Shown: positions 1 to 5,993, counted from the stretch's first letter. The stretch is 6,258 nt of DNA from Gemmatimonadota bacterium (GCA_022564535.1 JADFLD010000139.1:1-6258), one strand, 5' to 3'. A program made the numbers and translations. Notes: generated by a model from the sequence alone, not told the origin.

Positions 1-409
1 CCCTCCCTGCAACTATCTGGGCCGAAGTACCGATCTCAGGGGCGACGGCGGTTATCGACGGCGCGAACAGAGAGTCGATCAGGGCCTCGGCGTCTTCCAT
101 GGTCAGTGTCGATGCCGCCCCCTGACCCGAATCGGCAGGACGCACGAACAGCAGGTTGGTGCCGAGTGACTCGATCTGGGAGGTGATGACCTGCTGGGCG
201 CCGCGACCGACGGACATCGTGGAGATCACGGCGGCGACCCCGATGACGATACCCAGCAACACCCCCATCTCGACGAGACCCTCGATGTCGTCGGTCAACC
301 GGTCCACTACGGCGGGCTCGATACCAAATCCTCGATCACCCGCGAGCGCCTCACCCGAGAGCTTGAGAAGAACGCGCTTGTACCGAAGTGTCGAACTGTC
401 CTTAACCAT
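1..409 (-). CDS. pyrH: Chimeric partial ORF: UMP kinase N-terminus joined to a MacB-type ABC permease
   Basis: The frame is open for 136 codons from an ATG at 409 to the left window edge. Residues 1-50 are the start of UMP kinase (PyrH, UMP to UDP in pyrimidine synthesis): [13 protein letters not shown] at 10-22 with the phosphate-binding KLSGEA, then GFGI at 28-31 and LVEMGV at 45-50. PyrH should continue into a glycine-rich GGGN(x)xRG segment. Instead residues 51-136 read as a MacB-family periplasmic core: [13 protein letters not shown] (end of the first membrane helix), then SVGRGAQ and [14 protein letters not shown]. The start has a good Shine-Dalgarno (AGGA six bases before the ATG), and pyrH directly after tsf is the standard order, so the 5' part is in its native place. 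The kinase active site is missing, so this product cannot be a working UMP kinase. See the junction entry. Confidence 0.85.
   Translation of the reverse strand, partial: MVKDSSTLRYKRVLLKLSGEALAGDRGFGIEPAVVDRLTDDIEGLVEMGVLLGIVIGVAAVISTMSVGRGAQQVITSQIESLGTNLLFVRPADSGQGAASTLTMEDAEALIDSLFAPSITAVAPEIGTSAQIVAGR
239..262 (-). other. Fusion junction between pyrH and macB-like sequence
   Basis: On the minus strand, codons 50-57 read V-L-L-G-I-V-I-G. Before this stretch the protein matches PyrH and after it MacB. In both families the local motif is close to LGIVIG: PyrH has (V/L)G(V/I)VIGGGN and MacB has LGI(I/V)IGVAAVI. A shared stretch of roughly 18-20 identical bases is therefore plausible at the crossover. 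The reading frame is kept through the join. This could be a short-homology recombination or a false join in assembly; the sequence alone cannot decide. Confidence 0.7.
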
Positions 410-415
410 TGCCTT

Positions 416-419
416 TCCT
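416..419 (-). promoter_or_regulatory. Ribosome binding site of pyrH
   Basis: The minus strand reads AGGA, six bases before the ATG at 409. It lies in the 27-base gap after the tsf stop and fixes the start of the pyrH frame. Translation in the rpsB-tsf-pyrH order is thus expected from one transcript. Confidence 0.6.
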
Positions 420-436
420 GCTCGCGGCCCGAGGAG

Positions 437-1048
437 TTACGCCTGTTCGCCAACCTTGAGCCGTGCGAAGCGTGCGACCTCTATCTTCTCACCGGTGCGT
501 GACGAGACCTCGGTGATGAGTTCCGCGATGGTCTTGTCGGGGTCCTTTACCCACGGCTGCGCCAGCAACGTATTCCGTTTAAAGAATTTCTGCAGCTTTC
601 CGTCTACGATCTTGTCGACGATGTGTTCGGGCTTCCCTTCGGCTTTCACCTGCTCGAGATATACGGCCCTCTCGCGCTCGATGACCTTTGGGTCGATCTC
701 GTCGGAAGAGATGGACATCGGCGCAGTGGACGCGATGTGCATCGCGAGATCACGGGCGAGGTTCTTGAAGTCGTCCGTGTTGGCGACGAAATCGGTCTCA
801 CAGTTCACCTCCACGATCACCGCCGTTCGGTTGTCAAAGTGGATATAGCTGCCGATAACGCCCTCATTCGCGGTCTTTTCCGCCCGCTTCTCAGCCTTCT
901 GGGCGCCTGTAACGCGCAACAGATCGACAGCCTTTTCCAAATCTCCCTCGGTTTGCACCAGAGCCCTCTTGCAGTCCATCATGCCCGCGCCGGTGCGGTC
1001 GCGGAGCTGCTTTACGTCCTTCGCACTTATCATCGTCGCTTCACTCAT
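437..1048 (-). CDS. tsf: Elongation factor Ts (EF-Ts)
   Basis: Cytoplasmic guanine-nucleotide exchange factor that releases GDP from EF-Tu. The 203-aa product has the N-terminal UBA-like domain with the first family signature LRDRTGAGMMDCKRAL at residues 15-30. The second signature, EVNCETDFVAN at 80-90, holds the Asp86-Phe87 pair that intrudes near the EF-Tu nucleotide site. QPWVKDPDKTIAEL at 164-177 is a typical C-terminal segment. At 203 aa it belongs to the shorter EF-Ts class (as in Thermus, about 196 aa) rather than the 280-aa E. coli form. The frame is open further upstream to 1150, but that part runs through the terminator hairpin and has no family similarity, so I choose the ATG at 1048 (MSEATMISAKDV). 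An ATG five codons further in is the alternative. The gene lies downstream of rpsB and upstream of pyrH. Confidence 0.96.
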   Translation of the reverse strand: MSEATMISAKDVKQLRDRTGAGMMDCKRALVQTEGDLEKAVDLLRVTGAQKAEKRAEKTANEGVIGSYIHFDNRTAVIVEVNCETDFVANTDDFKNLARDLAMHIASTAPMSISSDEIDPKVIERERAVYLEQVKAEGKPEHIVDKIVDGKLQKFFKRNTLLAQPWVKDPDKTIAELITEVSSRTGEKIEVARFARLKVGEQA

Positions 1049-1090
1049 CAGGCACTCTCTCGAAATCACCCCGGCTCTTGCCGGGTCGTG

Positions 1091-1133
1091 AAAAGAGGCG
1101 GCGGGCCCGAAGCTCGGGCCCGATGCCGCCTCT
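1091..1133 (-). terminator. Intrinsic terminator/attenuator between rpsB and tsf
   Basis: An outer 9-bp stem pairs 1125-1133 with 1094-1102 (AGAGGCGGC / GCCGCCTCT). An inner 8-bp stem pairs 1114-1121 with 1103-1110 (GGGCCCGA / TCGGGCCC) across a 3-base loop, with a 3-base bulge between the stems. On the minus strand the hairpin is followed at once by TTTT (1094-1091) and then CACGAC. This GC-rich stem plus short T-run is a factor-independent terminator form. Since tsf must still be expressed, partial termination (attenuation) that sets the S2 to EF-Ts ratio is the likely role; an attenuator at this place is known from E. coli. The T-run is short, so efficiency is uncertain. Confidence 0.75.
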
Positions 1134-1164
1134 GTCAGGCCAGGGTTCACCCGCCGGCCCGAAT

Positions 1165-1199
1165 CCGCCTCTCGTCGGGGCCAGATGGATCGGAGGCGG
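1165..1199 (-). promoter_or_regulatory. Upstream stem and possible antiterminator element before the rpsB-tsf attenuator
   Basis: A 7-bp stem pairs 1193-1199 with 1165-1171 (CCGCCTC / GAGGCGG on the minus strand) around a 21-base loop, just after the rpsB stop. The first arm, extended to 1200 (GCCGCCTC), is identical to the 3' arm of the terminator (1095-1102). It could therefore pair with the terminator's 5' arm (1125-1132) instead and block the terminator. The complementarity is seen directly; the switching role is inferred. Confidence 0.45.
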
Positions 1200-1206
1200 C
1201 CCTGCC

Positions 1207-2199
1207 CTAATCTTCCTTCTTCGAATCGTCCGTCGTTTCCGCCGCCTCGGGAGCCTCCTCCGCTGCCGAAACAACCTCGTCCGAGACTTCGGCGCCTGCC
1301 TCCGCCTCCGGCTCTGCGGCAGGATCCGCGCCGGCCTCCTGCGCCTCGCCTGAAGCAGCGTCGGGGGCTGGTGATCCAGCGATCACCTCAGGCGGGAGGC
1401 GGCGCTTGCGACGGGGCCGGCGACGCTTGGGCGCCTCCTTCTCGGTCGTCTCCCCTGTCTCGGTGGAGTACGTAGTTACCTCCGCGTCGTCTCGACGCCG
1501 ACGCTCGTCGTCCGGGACCTCCTTGCCGGCCACCACGATCGAGTCGGCGATCGCCTTACCGATCAGCGTAACCGAACGGATGGCGTCATCGTTGCCTGGA
1601 ATCGGGTAGTCGATCAGGTCCGGATCCACATTCGTGTCCGTGATGGCGATGACCGGGATCCCGAGCTTCACGGCCTCCTTGACTGCGATCAGCTCTCGCC
1701 GCGCATCGATGACGAACAGGGCGCCAGGCAGGCGCCCCATGTCCTTCACTCCGACGAGGTACCGGTCCAGCTTAAACCGCTCGCGCTCGAGCATGAGGCG
1801 CTCTTTCTTCGTGTAGAACTCGTATGCGTTCTCCTCAGTGCCACGCTCGAGCTCCTTGAGACGCCGAATCTGCTGGCGGATCGTCTGGAAGTTCGTCAGC
1901 ATTCCACCGAGCCATCGCTCGGTCACCCAGAAGGAGCCACTCCGCTGAGCCTCCAACTCCACGGCGGAGCGCAACTGCTTCTTGGTACATACGAAGAGCA
2001 CCCGTTCCCCGCGAAGGACCACCTCGCGCACCGCCTGCTGCGCGATCTTGAGACGGTCGAGCGTCTTGCGCAGGTCGATGATATGAATGCCGTTGCGCTC
2101 GGCGAAGATGAACGGCTTCATCTTCGGATTCCAACGCCGCGTCTGGTGGCCGAAATGCACTCCGGCCTCTAGCAACTGGTCGAGACGTATGTCAGACAT
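1207..2199 (-). CDS. rpsB: 30S ribosomal protein S2, with long charged C-terminal tail
   Basis: S2 binds the 30S head-body junction and is needed for S1 recruitment in many bacteria. Residues 1 to about 229 are a canonical S2: [19 protein letters not shown] near the start, [10 protein letters not shown] in the middle, then [13 protein letters not shown] and the [14 protein letters not shown] and [12 protein letters not shown] segments. Residues 230-330 are an added tail of about 100 aa. It is first Arg/Lys-rich ([10 protein letters not shown] at 259-268) and then low-complexity Ala/Glu/Asp/Pro, ending TTDDSKKED. Typical S2 is about 240 aa. The ATG at 2199 gives the conserved [13 protein letters not shown] start; its Shine-Dalgarno is weak (GAAAG about nine bases away). 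The gene follows rpsI by 89 bases and is separated from tsf by an attenuator-like hairpin. Confidence 0.97.
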   Translation of the reverse strand: MSDIRLDQLLEAGVHFGHQTRRWNPKMKPFIFAERNGIHIIDLRKTLDRLKIAQQAVREVVLRGERVLFVCTKKQLRSAVELEAQRSGSFWVTERWLGGMLTNFQTIRQQIRRLKELERGTEENAYEFYTKKERLMLERERFKLDRYLVGVKDMGRLPGALFVIDARRELIAVKEAVKLGIPVIAITDTNVDPDLIDYPIPGNDDAIRSVTLIGKAIADSIVVAGKEVPDDERRRRDDAEVTTYSTETGETTEKEAPKRRRPRRKRRLPPEVIAGSPAPDAASGEAQEAGADPAAEPEAEAGAEVSDEVVSAAEEAPEAAETTDDSKKED

Positions 2200-2288
2200 G
2201 TGTGTCGTCTTTCGATGTGGGGCCGATATACGCCCCGGTCAGGATGCGACGCGGCCCAAGCCGACGTCGTAGGGTGCTTCGGTACCGA
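2200..2288 (-). promoter_or_regulatory. Structured rpsB leader, candidate S2 autoregulatory site
   Basis: This 89-base gap between rpsI and rpsB can fold into two small hairpins on the minus strand. One pairs CGACG with CGTCG (2265-2269 with 2247-2251), with an inner GGC/GCC stem and a TTGG loop. The other pairs GGGGC with GCCCC around an 8-base loop (about 2235 to 2219). A 10-base palindrome TCGGTACCGA (2279-2288) abuts the rpsI stop. No T-run follows, so a terminator is unlikely. rpsB leaders bound by S2 are known in several bacterial groups; assignment here is inference from position and folding. Confidence 0.3.
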
Positions 2289-2690
2289 CTAACGCTTGGA
2301 GAACTGGAACCGCTTGCGAGCCTTGGGCCGGCCCGGCTTCTTGCGCTCGACCTGACGAGCGTCTCGGGTCAGCATCCCCTTCGCACGCAACGTCGCACGC
2401 AACTCTTCGTCGTGCACCAGGAGCGCCCGCGACAGCCCCATTCGCACCGCGTCGGACTGACCTGTGAGGCCTCCGCCATGCACGCGAACCCTCACGTCGA
2501 AGGTCCCCTCGAGGCCCGTGAGCTTGAGCGGCTCTTCGATACGAATCTGGTGGGTCGGCCGCGGAAAGTAATCCTGCATCGAGCGACCGTTTACGATCCA
2601 CTCGCCAGTACCTGGACGTAGCAGGACGCGAGCAACCGCACGTTTGCGGCGCCCGACGGTCTGGATTTGATCTTTCACTTCACCGGCCAT
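2289..2690 (-). CDS. rpsI: 30S ribosomal protein S9
   Basis: S9 lies in the 30S head, where its C-terminal tail reaches the P-site tRNA. The 133-aa product (usual length about 130) begins [22 protein letters not shown], with the conserved [10 protein letters not shown] block at residues 13-22. It carries the family signature [19 protein letters not shown] from residue 72. It ends in the invariant basic tail, with FSKR at 130-133. The frame is open further upstream inside rplM, but family similarity starts at the ATG at 2690. That ATG is preceded by AGAGGG about ten bases away, inside the end of rplM. The two genes overlap by 11 bases, so they are probably translationally coupled. Confidence 0.97.
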   Translation of the reverse strand: MAGEVKDQIQTVGRRKRAVARVLLRPGTGEWIVNGRSMQDYFPRPTHQIRIEEPLKLTGLEGTFDVRVRVHGGGLTGQSDAVRMGLSRALLVHDEELRATLRAKGMLTRDARQVERKKPGRPKARKRFQFSKR

Positions 2691-3135
2691 TCGCTGATAA
2701 CCCTCTTCCGATGTCCAGGGGCTCGGGCTGCTGACCCTGGTGGGGATGATCCGTGCCCGCATAAACCTTCAGTTTCTTCCTCAGAACCCTACCCAGAGCA
2801 TTCTTTGGCAACATACCCTTCACCGCGAGCTCGATCACCCGTTCTGGGTGCGTCTCAATCATGCGTCGGAAGGGGATATGCTTCTCGTTGCCCATGTATC
2901 CGGAGTGGCGAAAATAAGTCTTCTGTTCGGCCTTTCTACCCGTCAGGCGAACTTTCTCGGCGTTGATGACCACGACGTTATCGCCGGTATCCAGGTGCGG
3001 CGTGTACATCGGCTTATGCTTGCCGCGAATGACCCGAGCGATTTCGGTGGCGAGTCGACCCAGTGTCTTGTCGGCCGCATCGACGAGCCACCAATGGTGC
3101 TCAATATCTTCAGCTTTCGGTGTGTACGTTCTCAT
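2680..3135 (-). CDS. rplM: 50S ribosomal protein L13
   Basis: L13 is an early-assembling 50S protein. The 151-aa product starts [29 protein letters not shown] and contains [13 protein letters not shown] (50-62). It carries the L13 signature [23 protein letters not shown] at 105-127. The canonical L13 (about 142 aa) ends near LDI, here residues 140-142. Nine more residues (GRGLSANGR) follow, and their codons contain the Shine-Dalgarno and start of rpsI. rplM is the first gene of the ribosomal-protein run and has its own promoter-like sequence upstream. No clear Shine-Dalgarno precedes the ATG at 3135; the leader has instead a TGCATATGCA palindrome. Confidence 0.97.
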   Translation of the reverse strand: MRTYTPKAEDIEHHWWLVDAADKTLGRLATEIARVIRGKHKPMYTPHLDTGDNVVVINAEKVRLTGRKAEQKTYFRHSGYMGNEKHIPFRRMIETHPERVIELAVKGMLPKNALGRVLRKKLKVYAGTDHPHQGQQPEPLDIGRGLSANGR

Positions 3136-3138
3136 GCC

Positions 3139-3148
3139 TGCATATGCA
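3139..3148 (-). promoter_or_regulatory. Palindrome next to the rplM start codon
   Basis: TGCATATGCA is a perfect 10-base palindrome ending three bases before the rplM ATG, where the Shine-Dalgarno would be expected. Flanking GCC and GGC could lengthen a hairpin up to the start codon. L13 controls its own operon in E. coli by binding the rplM leader; a similar role here is inferred only from position. Confidence 0.3.
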
Positions 3149-3175
3149 AAAAGGCGCTTTCCAAAAGAGCTTTAA

Positions 3176-3204
3176 AGAATATCCGAGAAGCGAAAGGCCG
3201 TCAA
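3176..3204 (-). promoter_or_regulatory. Sigma-70-type promoter for rplM-rpsI-rpsB-tsf-pyrH
   Basis: On the minus strand a -35 box TTGACG (3204-3199, five of six consensus bases) is followed by exactly 17 bases and then a -10 box TATTCT (3181-3176, four of six). Transcription would start near 3169, giving a leader of about 35 bases before the rplM ATG. It is the only good promoter match in this spacer and is placed as expected before a ribosomal-protein operon. Confidence 0.6.
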
Positions 3205-3236
3205 CGGCCGCCCGGCCTCTCCCAGGGCGGATATTC
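3177..3236 (-). terminator. Inverted repeat and terminator-like hairpin after the sigma gene
   Basis: The 9-base arms GAATATCCG (3177-3185) and CGGATATTC (3228-3236) form a perfect inverted repeat 27 bases after the sigma stop. Inside lies a second hairpin, GGCCG/CGGCC with a 4-base loop (3196-3209). On the minus strand the inner hairpin is followed by TTTCGCTTCT and the outer arm by TTTAAAG. Both T-runs are poor, so it is a weak terminator at best. It overlaps the rplM promoter boxes. Confidence 0.5.
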
Positions 3237-3262
3237 GGAGTCCGCACACACTCGAAAATCTG

Positions 3263-4114
3263 TCAGCGATACGTCTCCAAGAAACGCGCGCGCGATGCAT
3301 GCCGGAGGCGCGCCAAAGCCTTCTCCTTGATCTGGCGCACGCGCTCCCGAGTGATGCCGAGGATCTCGCCGATCTGCTCCAGAGTCATCGGGTCCTGGTC
3401 ATCGAGACCGAAGTAGAGTCGGAGAATCTTCGCCTCCCGCTCCTTCAATGTAGACAGCGCGTCCTCGATGGTGTCCTGAAGCGCGTGCTCGAAGGTCTCG
3501 TCCTCCGGTCCCGGCGAATACTGGTCGGGAAGGTAGTCGAGAAGCCGGTTGTCCTCGCCCGGGGTCATCGGCGCGTCGAGGGAAAGATGCGAGTGAGAGA
3601 TCGCCAGTGTCCTCTCGATCTCTTCCTTGGACACATCGAGATCCTCAGCGATCTCGCCAACGGTCGGTTCCCGTCCGAGTTCCTGAAGCAGCGTCGAGCT
3701 TCGACGCCCGATCCGGTACAACGCACCCGCGCGGTTGAGGGGGACGCGCACGATCCTGCTCTGCTCTGCCAGAGCTTGGAGGATCGCCTGACGAATCCAC
3801 CACACGGCGTAGCTGATGAACTTGATGCCCTTCGTCTCGTCGAACTTGTGGGCCGCGCGAATCAAGCCGAGGTTGCCCTCGTTGATCAGGTCGGACAGGG
3901 GCACGCCCTGGTTCTGGTATTTCTTGGCGACGGAGACGACGAAACGGAGGTTGGACCGGACCAGCTTGTTGAGGGCTTCTTCTTCGCCCTTGTGGATGAG
4001 CTTGGCGAGACGCGCCTCCTCCGCGCGATCGATGAGCGGATACTGGCTAATCTCCTTCAGGTACTGATCCAGCGAGCCTTCCCGAGAGGATGGTCGGCGG
4101 GAGGAGAAGGTCAT
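3263..4114 (-). CDS. RNA polymerase sigma-70 family factor, primary-like, lacking region 1.1
   Basis: Directs RNA polymerase to promoters. The 283-aa protein has region 1.2 (SLDQYLKEISQYPLI, 14-28), region 2 (NLRFVVSVAKKYQNQG, DLINEGNLGLIRA, then FISYAVWWIRQAI at 99-111), region 3 (about 125-180) and region 4. Region 4.2 carries the helix-turn-helix MTLEQIGEILGITRERVRQI at 243-262. It has no region 1.1, unlike E. coli RpoD (613 aa). Size and sequence (LQALAEQSRIVR, LDAPMTPGEDN) resemble the short primary sigma of Bacteroidota and related phyla, so it may be the housekeeping RpoD/SigA; a group 2 (RpoS-like) role cannot be excluded. The start ATG at 4114 has an in-frame TAG directly before it, so it cannot extend further, though its Shine-Dalgarno is weak. 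It sits between lepB and rplM on the same strand. Confidence 0.95.
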   Translation of the reverse strand: MTFSSRRPSSREGSLDQYLKEISQYPLIDRAEEARLAKLIHKGEEEALNKLVRSNLRFVVSVAKKYQNQGVPLSDLINEGNLGLIRAAHKFDETKGIKFISYAVWWIRQAILQALAEQSRIVRVPLNRAGALYRIGRRSSTLLQELGREPTVGEIAEDLDVSKEEIERTLAISHSHLSLDAPMTPGEDNRLLDYLPDQYSPGPEDETFEHALQDTIEDALSTLKEREAKILRLYFGLDDQDPMTLEQIGEILGITRERVRQIKEKALARLRHASRARFLETYR

Positions 4115-4260
4115 CTAAGCCGGTAAGTGGGTGGGTTCGAGAGAGGCGACACAGCACGAGGTCCGATCGAAGCCCCGCTTAGGATCTCAACGATGTCCGA
4201 AACGCGCAACCGCTGCTCTCTTTGTCGGGCGGGATGCCGCGTGGAATCGGAGGCGTCCGA
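4115..4260. other. Spacer between lepB and the sigma gene
   Basis: 146 bases without a gene. Directly after the lepB stop is a perfect 5-bp hairpin, TCGGA/TCCGA (4247-4260), with no T-run, so it is not a convincing terminator. I find only poor promoter matches (for example TTGCGC near the middle, without a good -10), so the sigma gene may be read through from lepB. Confidence 0.4.
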
Positions 4261-5013
4261 TCAGTGGATGACCGTCCCCAACCGGGACCAGCGCACCCGG
4301 GCCAGCCACGACTTGGAGCGCGCAAACGAAGGCTCATACGAGTAGTAGACGAGCCACGGACGCCCTCGAATCTGGTCGCGTTTGACGAACCCCCAGTAGC
4401 GAGAATCCTCGCTGTTGTCACGGTTGTCTCCCAGGACGAAGTAACGCCCGGCAGGAACGACCAGGGGCCCCCAATTATCCCGAGTCGGCTGATACCGACT
4501 CCGTTGTGACGCGATGAGGTGGTTCGCCTGCCATTCCATGTCGGGATGCGCCGCGTCTCCGCGACGGTCGACGTACCGCCCATACGGCTCATAGACGAGG
4601 GCGCCGTTGCGGTACAACTGCTTGTCCCTCATCTCGAGCGTGTCTGAGGGAACACCCACGAGACGCTTGACGTAATTCTTCTCCGGCTGGTGCGGCGGAT
4701 GAAACACGATCACGTCACCACGCGCTGGCTCGGAGAACGGTCGAAGCGTCAGCGCGGTACCAGGGACCTTGGCGCCGTAGACGGCCTTGTTGACCAGAAG
4801 GAAGTCACCGACGAGGAGCGTCCCCTCCATGCTCGATGTGGGGATCTTGAAGGCTTCGACGACCGAAGTGCGAACGAAGAGAAAGAGTAGGATGGCGACC
4901 GCGATCGACTTCGCCCAGTCTCCCAGGCCGTCGCGCCAACGACCGCTCCGTGACCGACGCTCCCTACGGAGCATCTCCGCCACCACGCCCTTCTCTTGCT
5001 CGGCTTCTTGCAC
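4261..5013 (-). CDS. lepB: Signal peptidase I
   Basis: Membrane serine protease that removes signal peptides from exported proteins, with its catalytic domain outside the inner membrane. From the chosen GTG at 5013 the product is 250 aa. A basic N-terminus leads to one membrane helix (about 36-50, IAVAILLFLFV). The catalytic serine follows in IPTSSMEGTLL (Ser61), the general-base lysine in YVKRLVGVPSD (Lys116), and the box GDNRDNSEDSRYWGF at about 195-209. The KR..G.P.D box has Ser where Gly is usual. The start is uncertain: the frame stays open to 5229. GTG 5013 has GAGG at five bases' spacing; ATG 4974 and ATG 5037 are alternatives without a well-placed Shine-Dalgarno. It is divergent from the matrixin gene and probably cotranscribed with the sigma gene 146 bases downstream. 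Confidence 0.93.
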   Translation of the reverse strand: MQEAEQEKGVVAEMLRRERRSRSGRWRDGLGDWAKSIAVAILLFLFVRTSVVEAFKIPTSSMEGTLLVGDFLLVNKAVYGAKVPGTALTLRPFSEPARGDVIVFHPPHQPEKNYVKRLVGVPSDTLEMRDKQLYRNGALVYEPYGRYVDRRGDAAHPDMEWQANHLIASQRSRYQPTRDNWGPLVVPAGRYFVLGDNRDNSEDSRYWGFVKRDQIRGRPWLVYYSYEPSFARSKSWLARVRWSRLGTVIH

Positions 5014-5207
5014 GCCACCCTCGCTTCTCGCACGCATCGATCGTGAAGCCACGAAGGGCGCCACGTCCCACCTGGCCCCCGAGCAGGGGTGCCATAAGTA
5101 CACAGACGCATTCGACACGTTCCTGAGCCGCCTCGCTTTCGGGGTCGAAAGGCATGTCGTAGCTTGACCGCCGCCGAGTTCGAGCCCGTCACGCCGAGCT
5201 GAAGCCT
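5014..5207. other. Divergent intergenic region between lepB and the matrixin gene
   Basis: This 194-base stretch must hold the promoters of two divergent genes. The clearest structure is a perfect 6-bp stem, CTTTCG/CGAAAG with loop GGGT (5136-5151), about 60 bases before the matrixin start. No strong -35/-10 pair is visible on either strand. The lepB frame stays open through it, so part may be coding if lepB starts earlier. Confidence 0.4.
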
Positions 5208-5975
5208 GTGAAGCCGCGTGTATCCACACGACCGCGCCGTCTGAGCGTCCTGGCCCTCCTCCTCATGGGTGTGGGAGCCTTCGGATTACTTCGCGAACGC
5301 CTAACGTCCGGAAGCTCAGAAATTCGGTGCGCTCCGCTCGACCAAACGTGCGAGTCGGATACTGGTCTTGCCGGCCCCGCTGTCGGCGAGCCGCGCGTCG
5401 CTCCGACGTTGAATGCGTCGGACGTGTGCGTCGACGTCGGCTACCTGTGCGCGGAGCTCGAGCGAAGAGAAGAGATCCGTCTACAGAGGTGGAAAGACTT
5501 CGAAGGAACGCTCGTGGTCCACGTGCCCCTGCCAGAGTCTGTCGGGCGCGCCGAGGCGCGGGAGCTGCAGCGCGCAGCCGCGCTCGGGATACGGCTATGG
5601 AGCCGAAGGCCTTTCACGATTCTTACCGATCTTCGGGGCGACCGGAATCCGCGCTTCACGGTCATCTGGAGTCGTAGCCTGAGTGGGTCCCAAATCGGTG
5701 TGACCCGAACCCAATGGTCACCCGCGGCAGGGCTGACCGTGATGTCCATAGAACTCGTCTCACAAGACCCCTACCGCCCGGGCAGGACCGCCGATTCGCG
5801 ACAGGTCCGACTCACGGCGGCGCACGAAATGGGGCACGCGCTCGGCTTGCAACACAGCAACGCACGACGGGATGTCATGTATCCAACGAACACCGCGACA
5901 TCTCTGAGCGCCCAGGACTACCGAACCATCGAGATTCTGTACCAGTTGGAGGACGGGACTCGAATTCGCCGGTGA
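5208..5975 (+). CDS. Matrixin-type (M10A, metzincin) zinc metalloprotease, membrane-anchored or secreted
   Basis: A 255-aa predicted zinc endopeptidase. The zinc-binding and catalytic motif HEMGHALGLQH lies at 206-216 (ligands His206, His210, His216; base Glu207) and is followed by Ser217 as in matrixins. The Met-turn is DVMYP (Met224). The closing helix LSAQDYRTIEILY (233-245) is usual for the family. A basic start (KPRVSTRPRRL) and a hydrophobic stretch at 12-28 form a signal peptide or membrane anchor; no clear signal-peptidase site follows. Four cysteines (41, 48, 74, 81) lie between anchor and catalytic domain and may form disulfides in the periplasm. The start is GTG, because the only in-frame ATG nearby (codon 20) would cut the anchor. 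The Shine-Dalgarno is weak. Substrate is unknown. It is divergent from lepB and converges on the receptor gene. Confidence 0.9.
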   Translation: MKPRVSTRPRRLSVLALLLMGVGAFGLLRERLTSGSSEIRCAPLDQTCESDTGLAGPAVGEPRVAPTLNASDVCVDVGYLCAELERREEIRLQRWKDFEGTLVVHVPLPESVGRAEARELQRAAALGIRLWSRRPFTILTDLRGDRNPRFTVIWSRSLSGSQIGVTRTQWSPAAGLTVMSIELVSQDPYRPGRTADSRQVRLTAAHEMGHALGLQHSNARRDVMYPTNTATSLSAQDYRTIEILYQLEDGTRIRR

Positions 5976-5993
5976 GGCATCCGGCCACCAAGG

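Noticed and set aside
156..848. Plus-strand open frame of 230 codons opposite pyrH and tsf
   Set aside because: It mirrors the codons of genes recognised on the minus strand and has no family features.
1049..1150. Upstream extension of tsf to an ATG at 1150
   Set aside because: The extra 34 codons translate the terminator hairpin and have no EF-Ts similarity.
2740..3330. Plus-strand open frame opposite rplM and the promoter spacer
   Set aside because: It is antisense to rplM, crosses the promoter and terminator region, and has low-complexity sequence with no domain.
3299..4126. Long plus-strand open frame (275 codons) opposite the sigma gene
   Set aside because: It is antisense to a clear sigma-70 gene and has no recognisable domain; high-GC codon bias explains the open frame.
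5170..5200. GAGTTCGAGCCCG resembling a tRNA T-arm
   Set aside because: The flanking bases do not pair as a 5-bp stem, and no acceptor, D or anticodon arms are found.
5164..5207. TTGACC as a -35 box for the matrixin gene
   Set aside because: No -10-like sequence lies 16-18 bases downstream.
5014..5229. N-terminal extension of lepB to an ATG at 5229
   Set aside because: It would overlap the divergent matrixin start, and the extra residues show no family similarity.
5976..5993. Terminator between the convergent matrixin and receptor genes
   Set aside because: Only a short, bulged GGT/GGC stem is seen, and there is no T-run on either strand.
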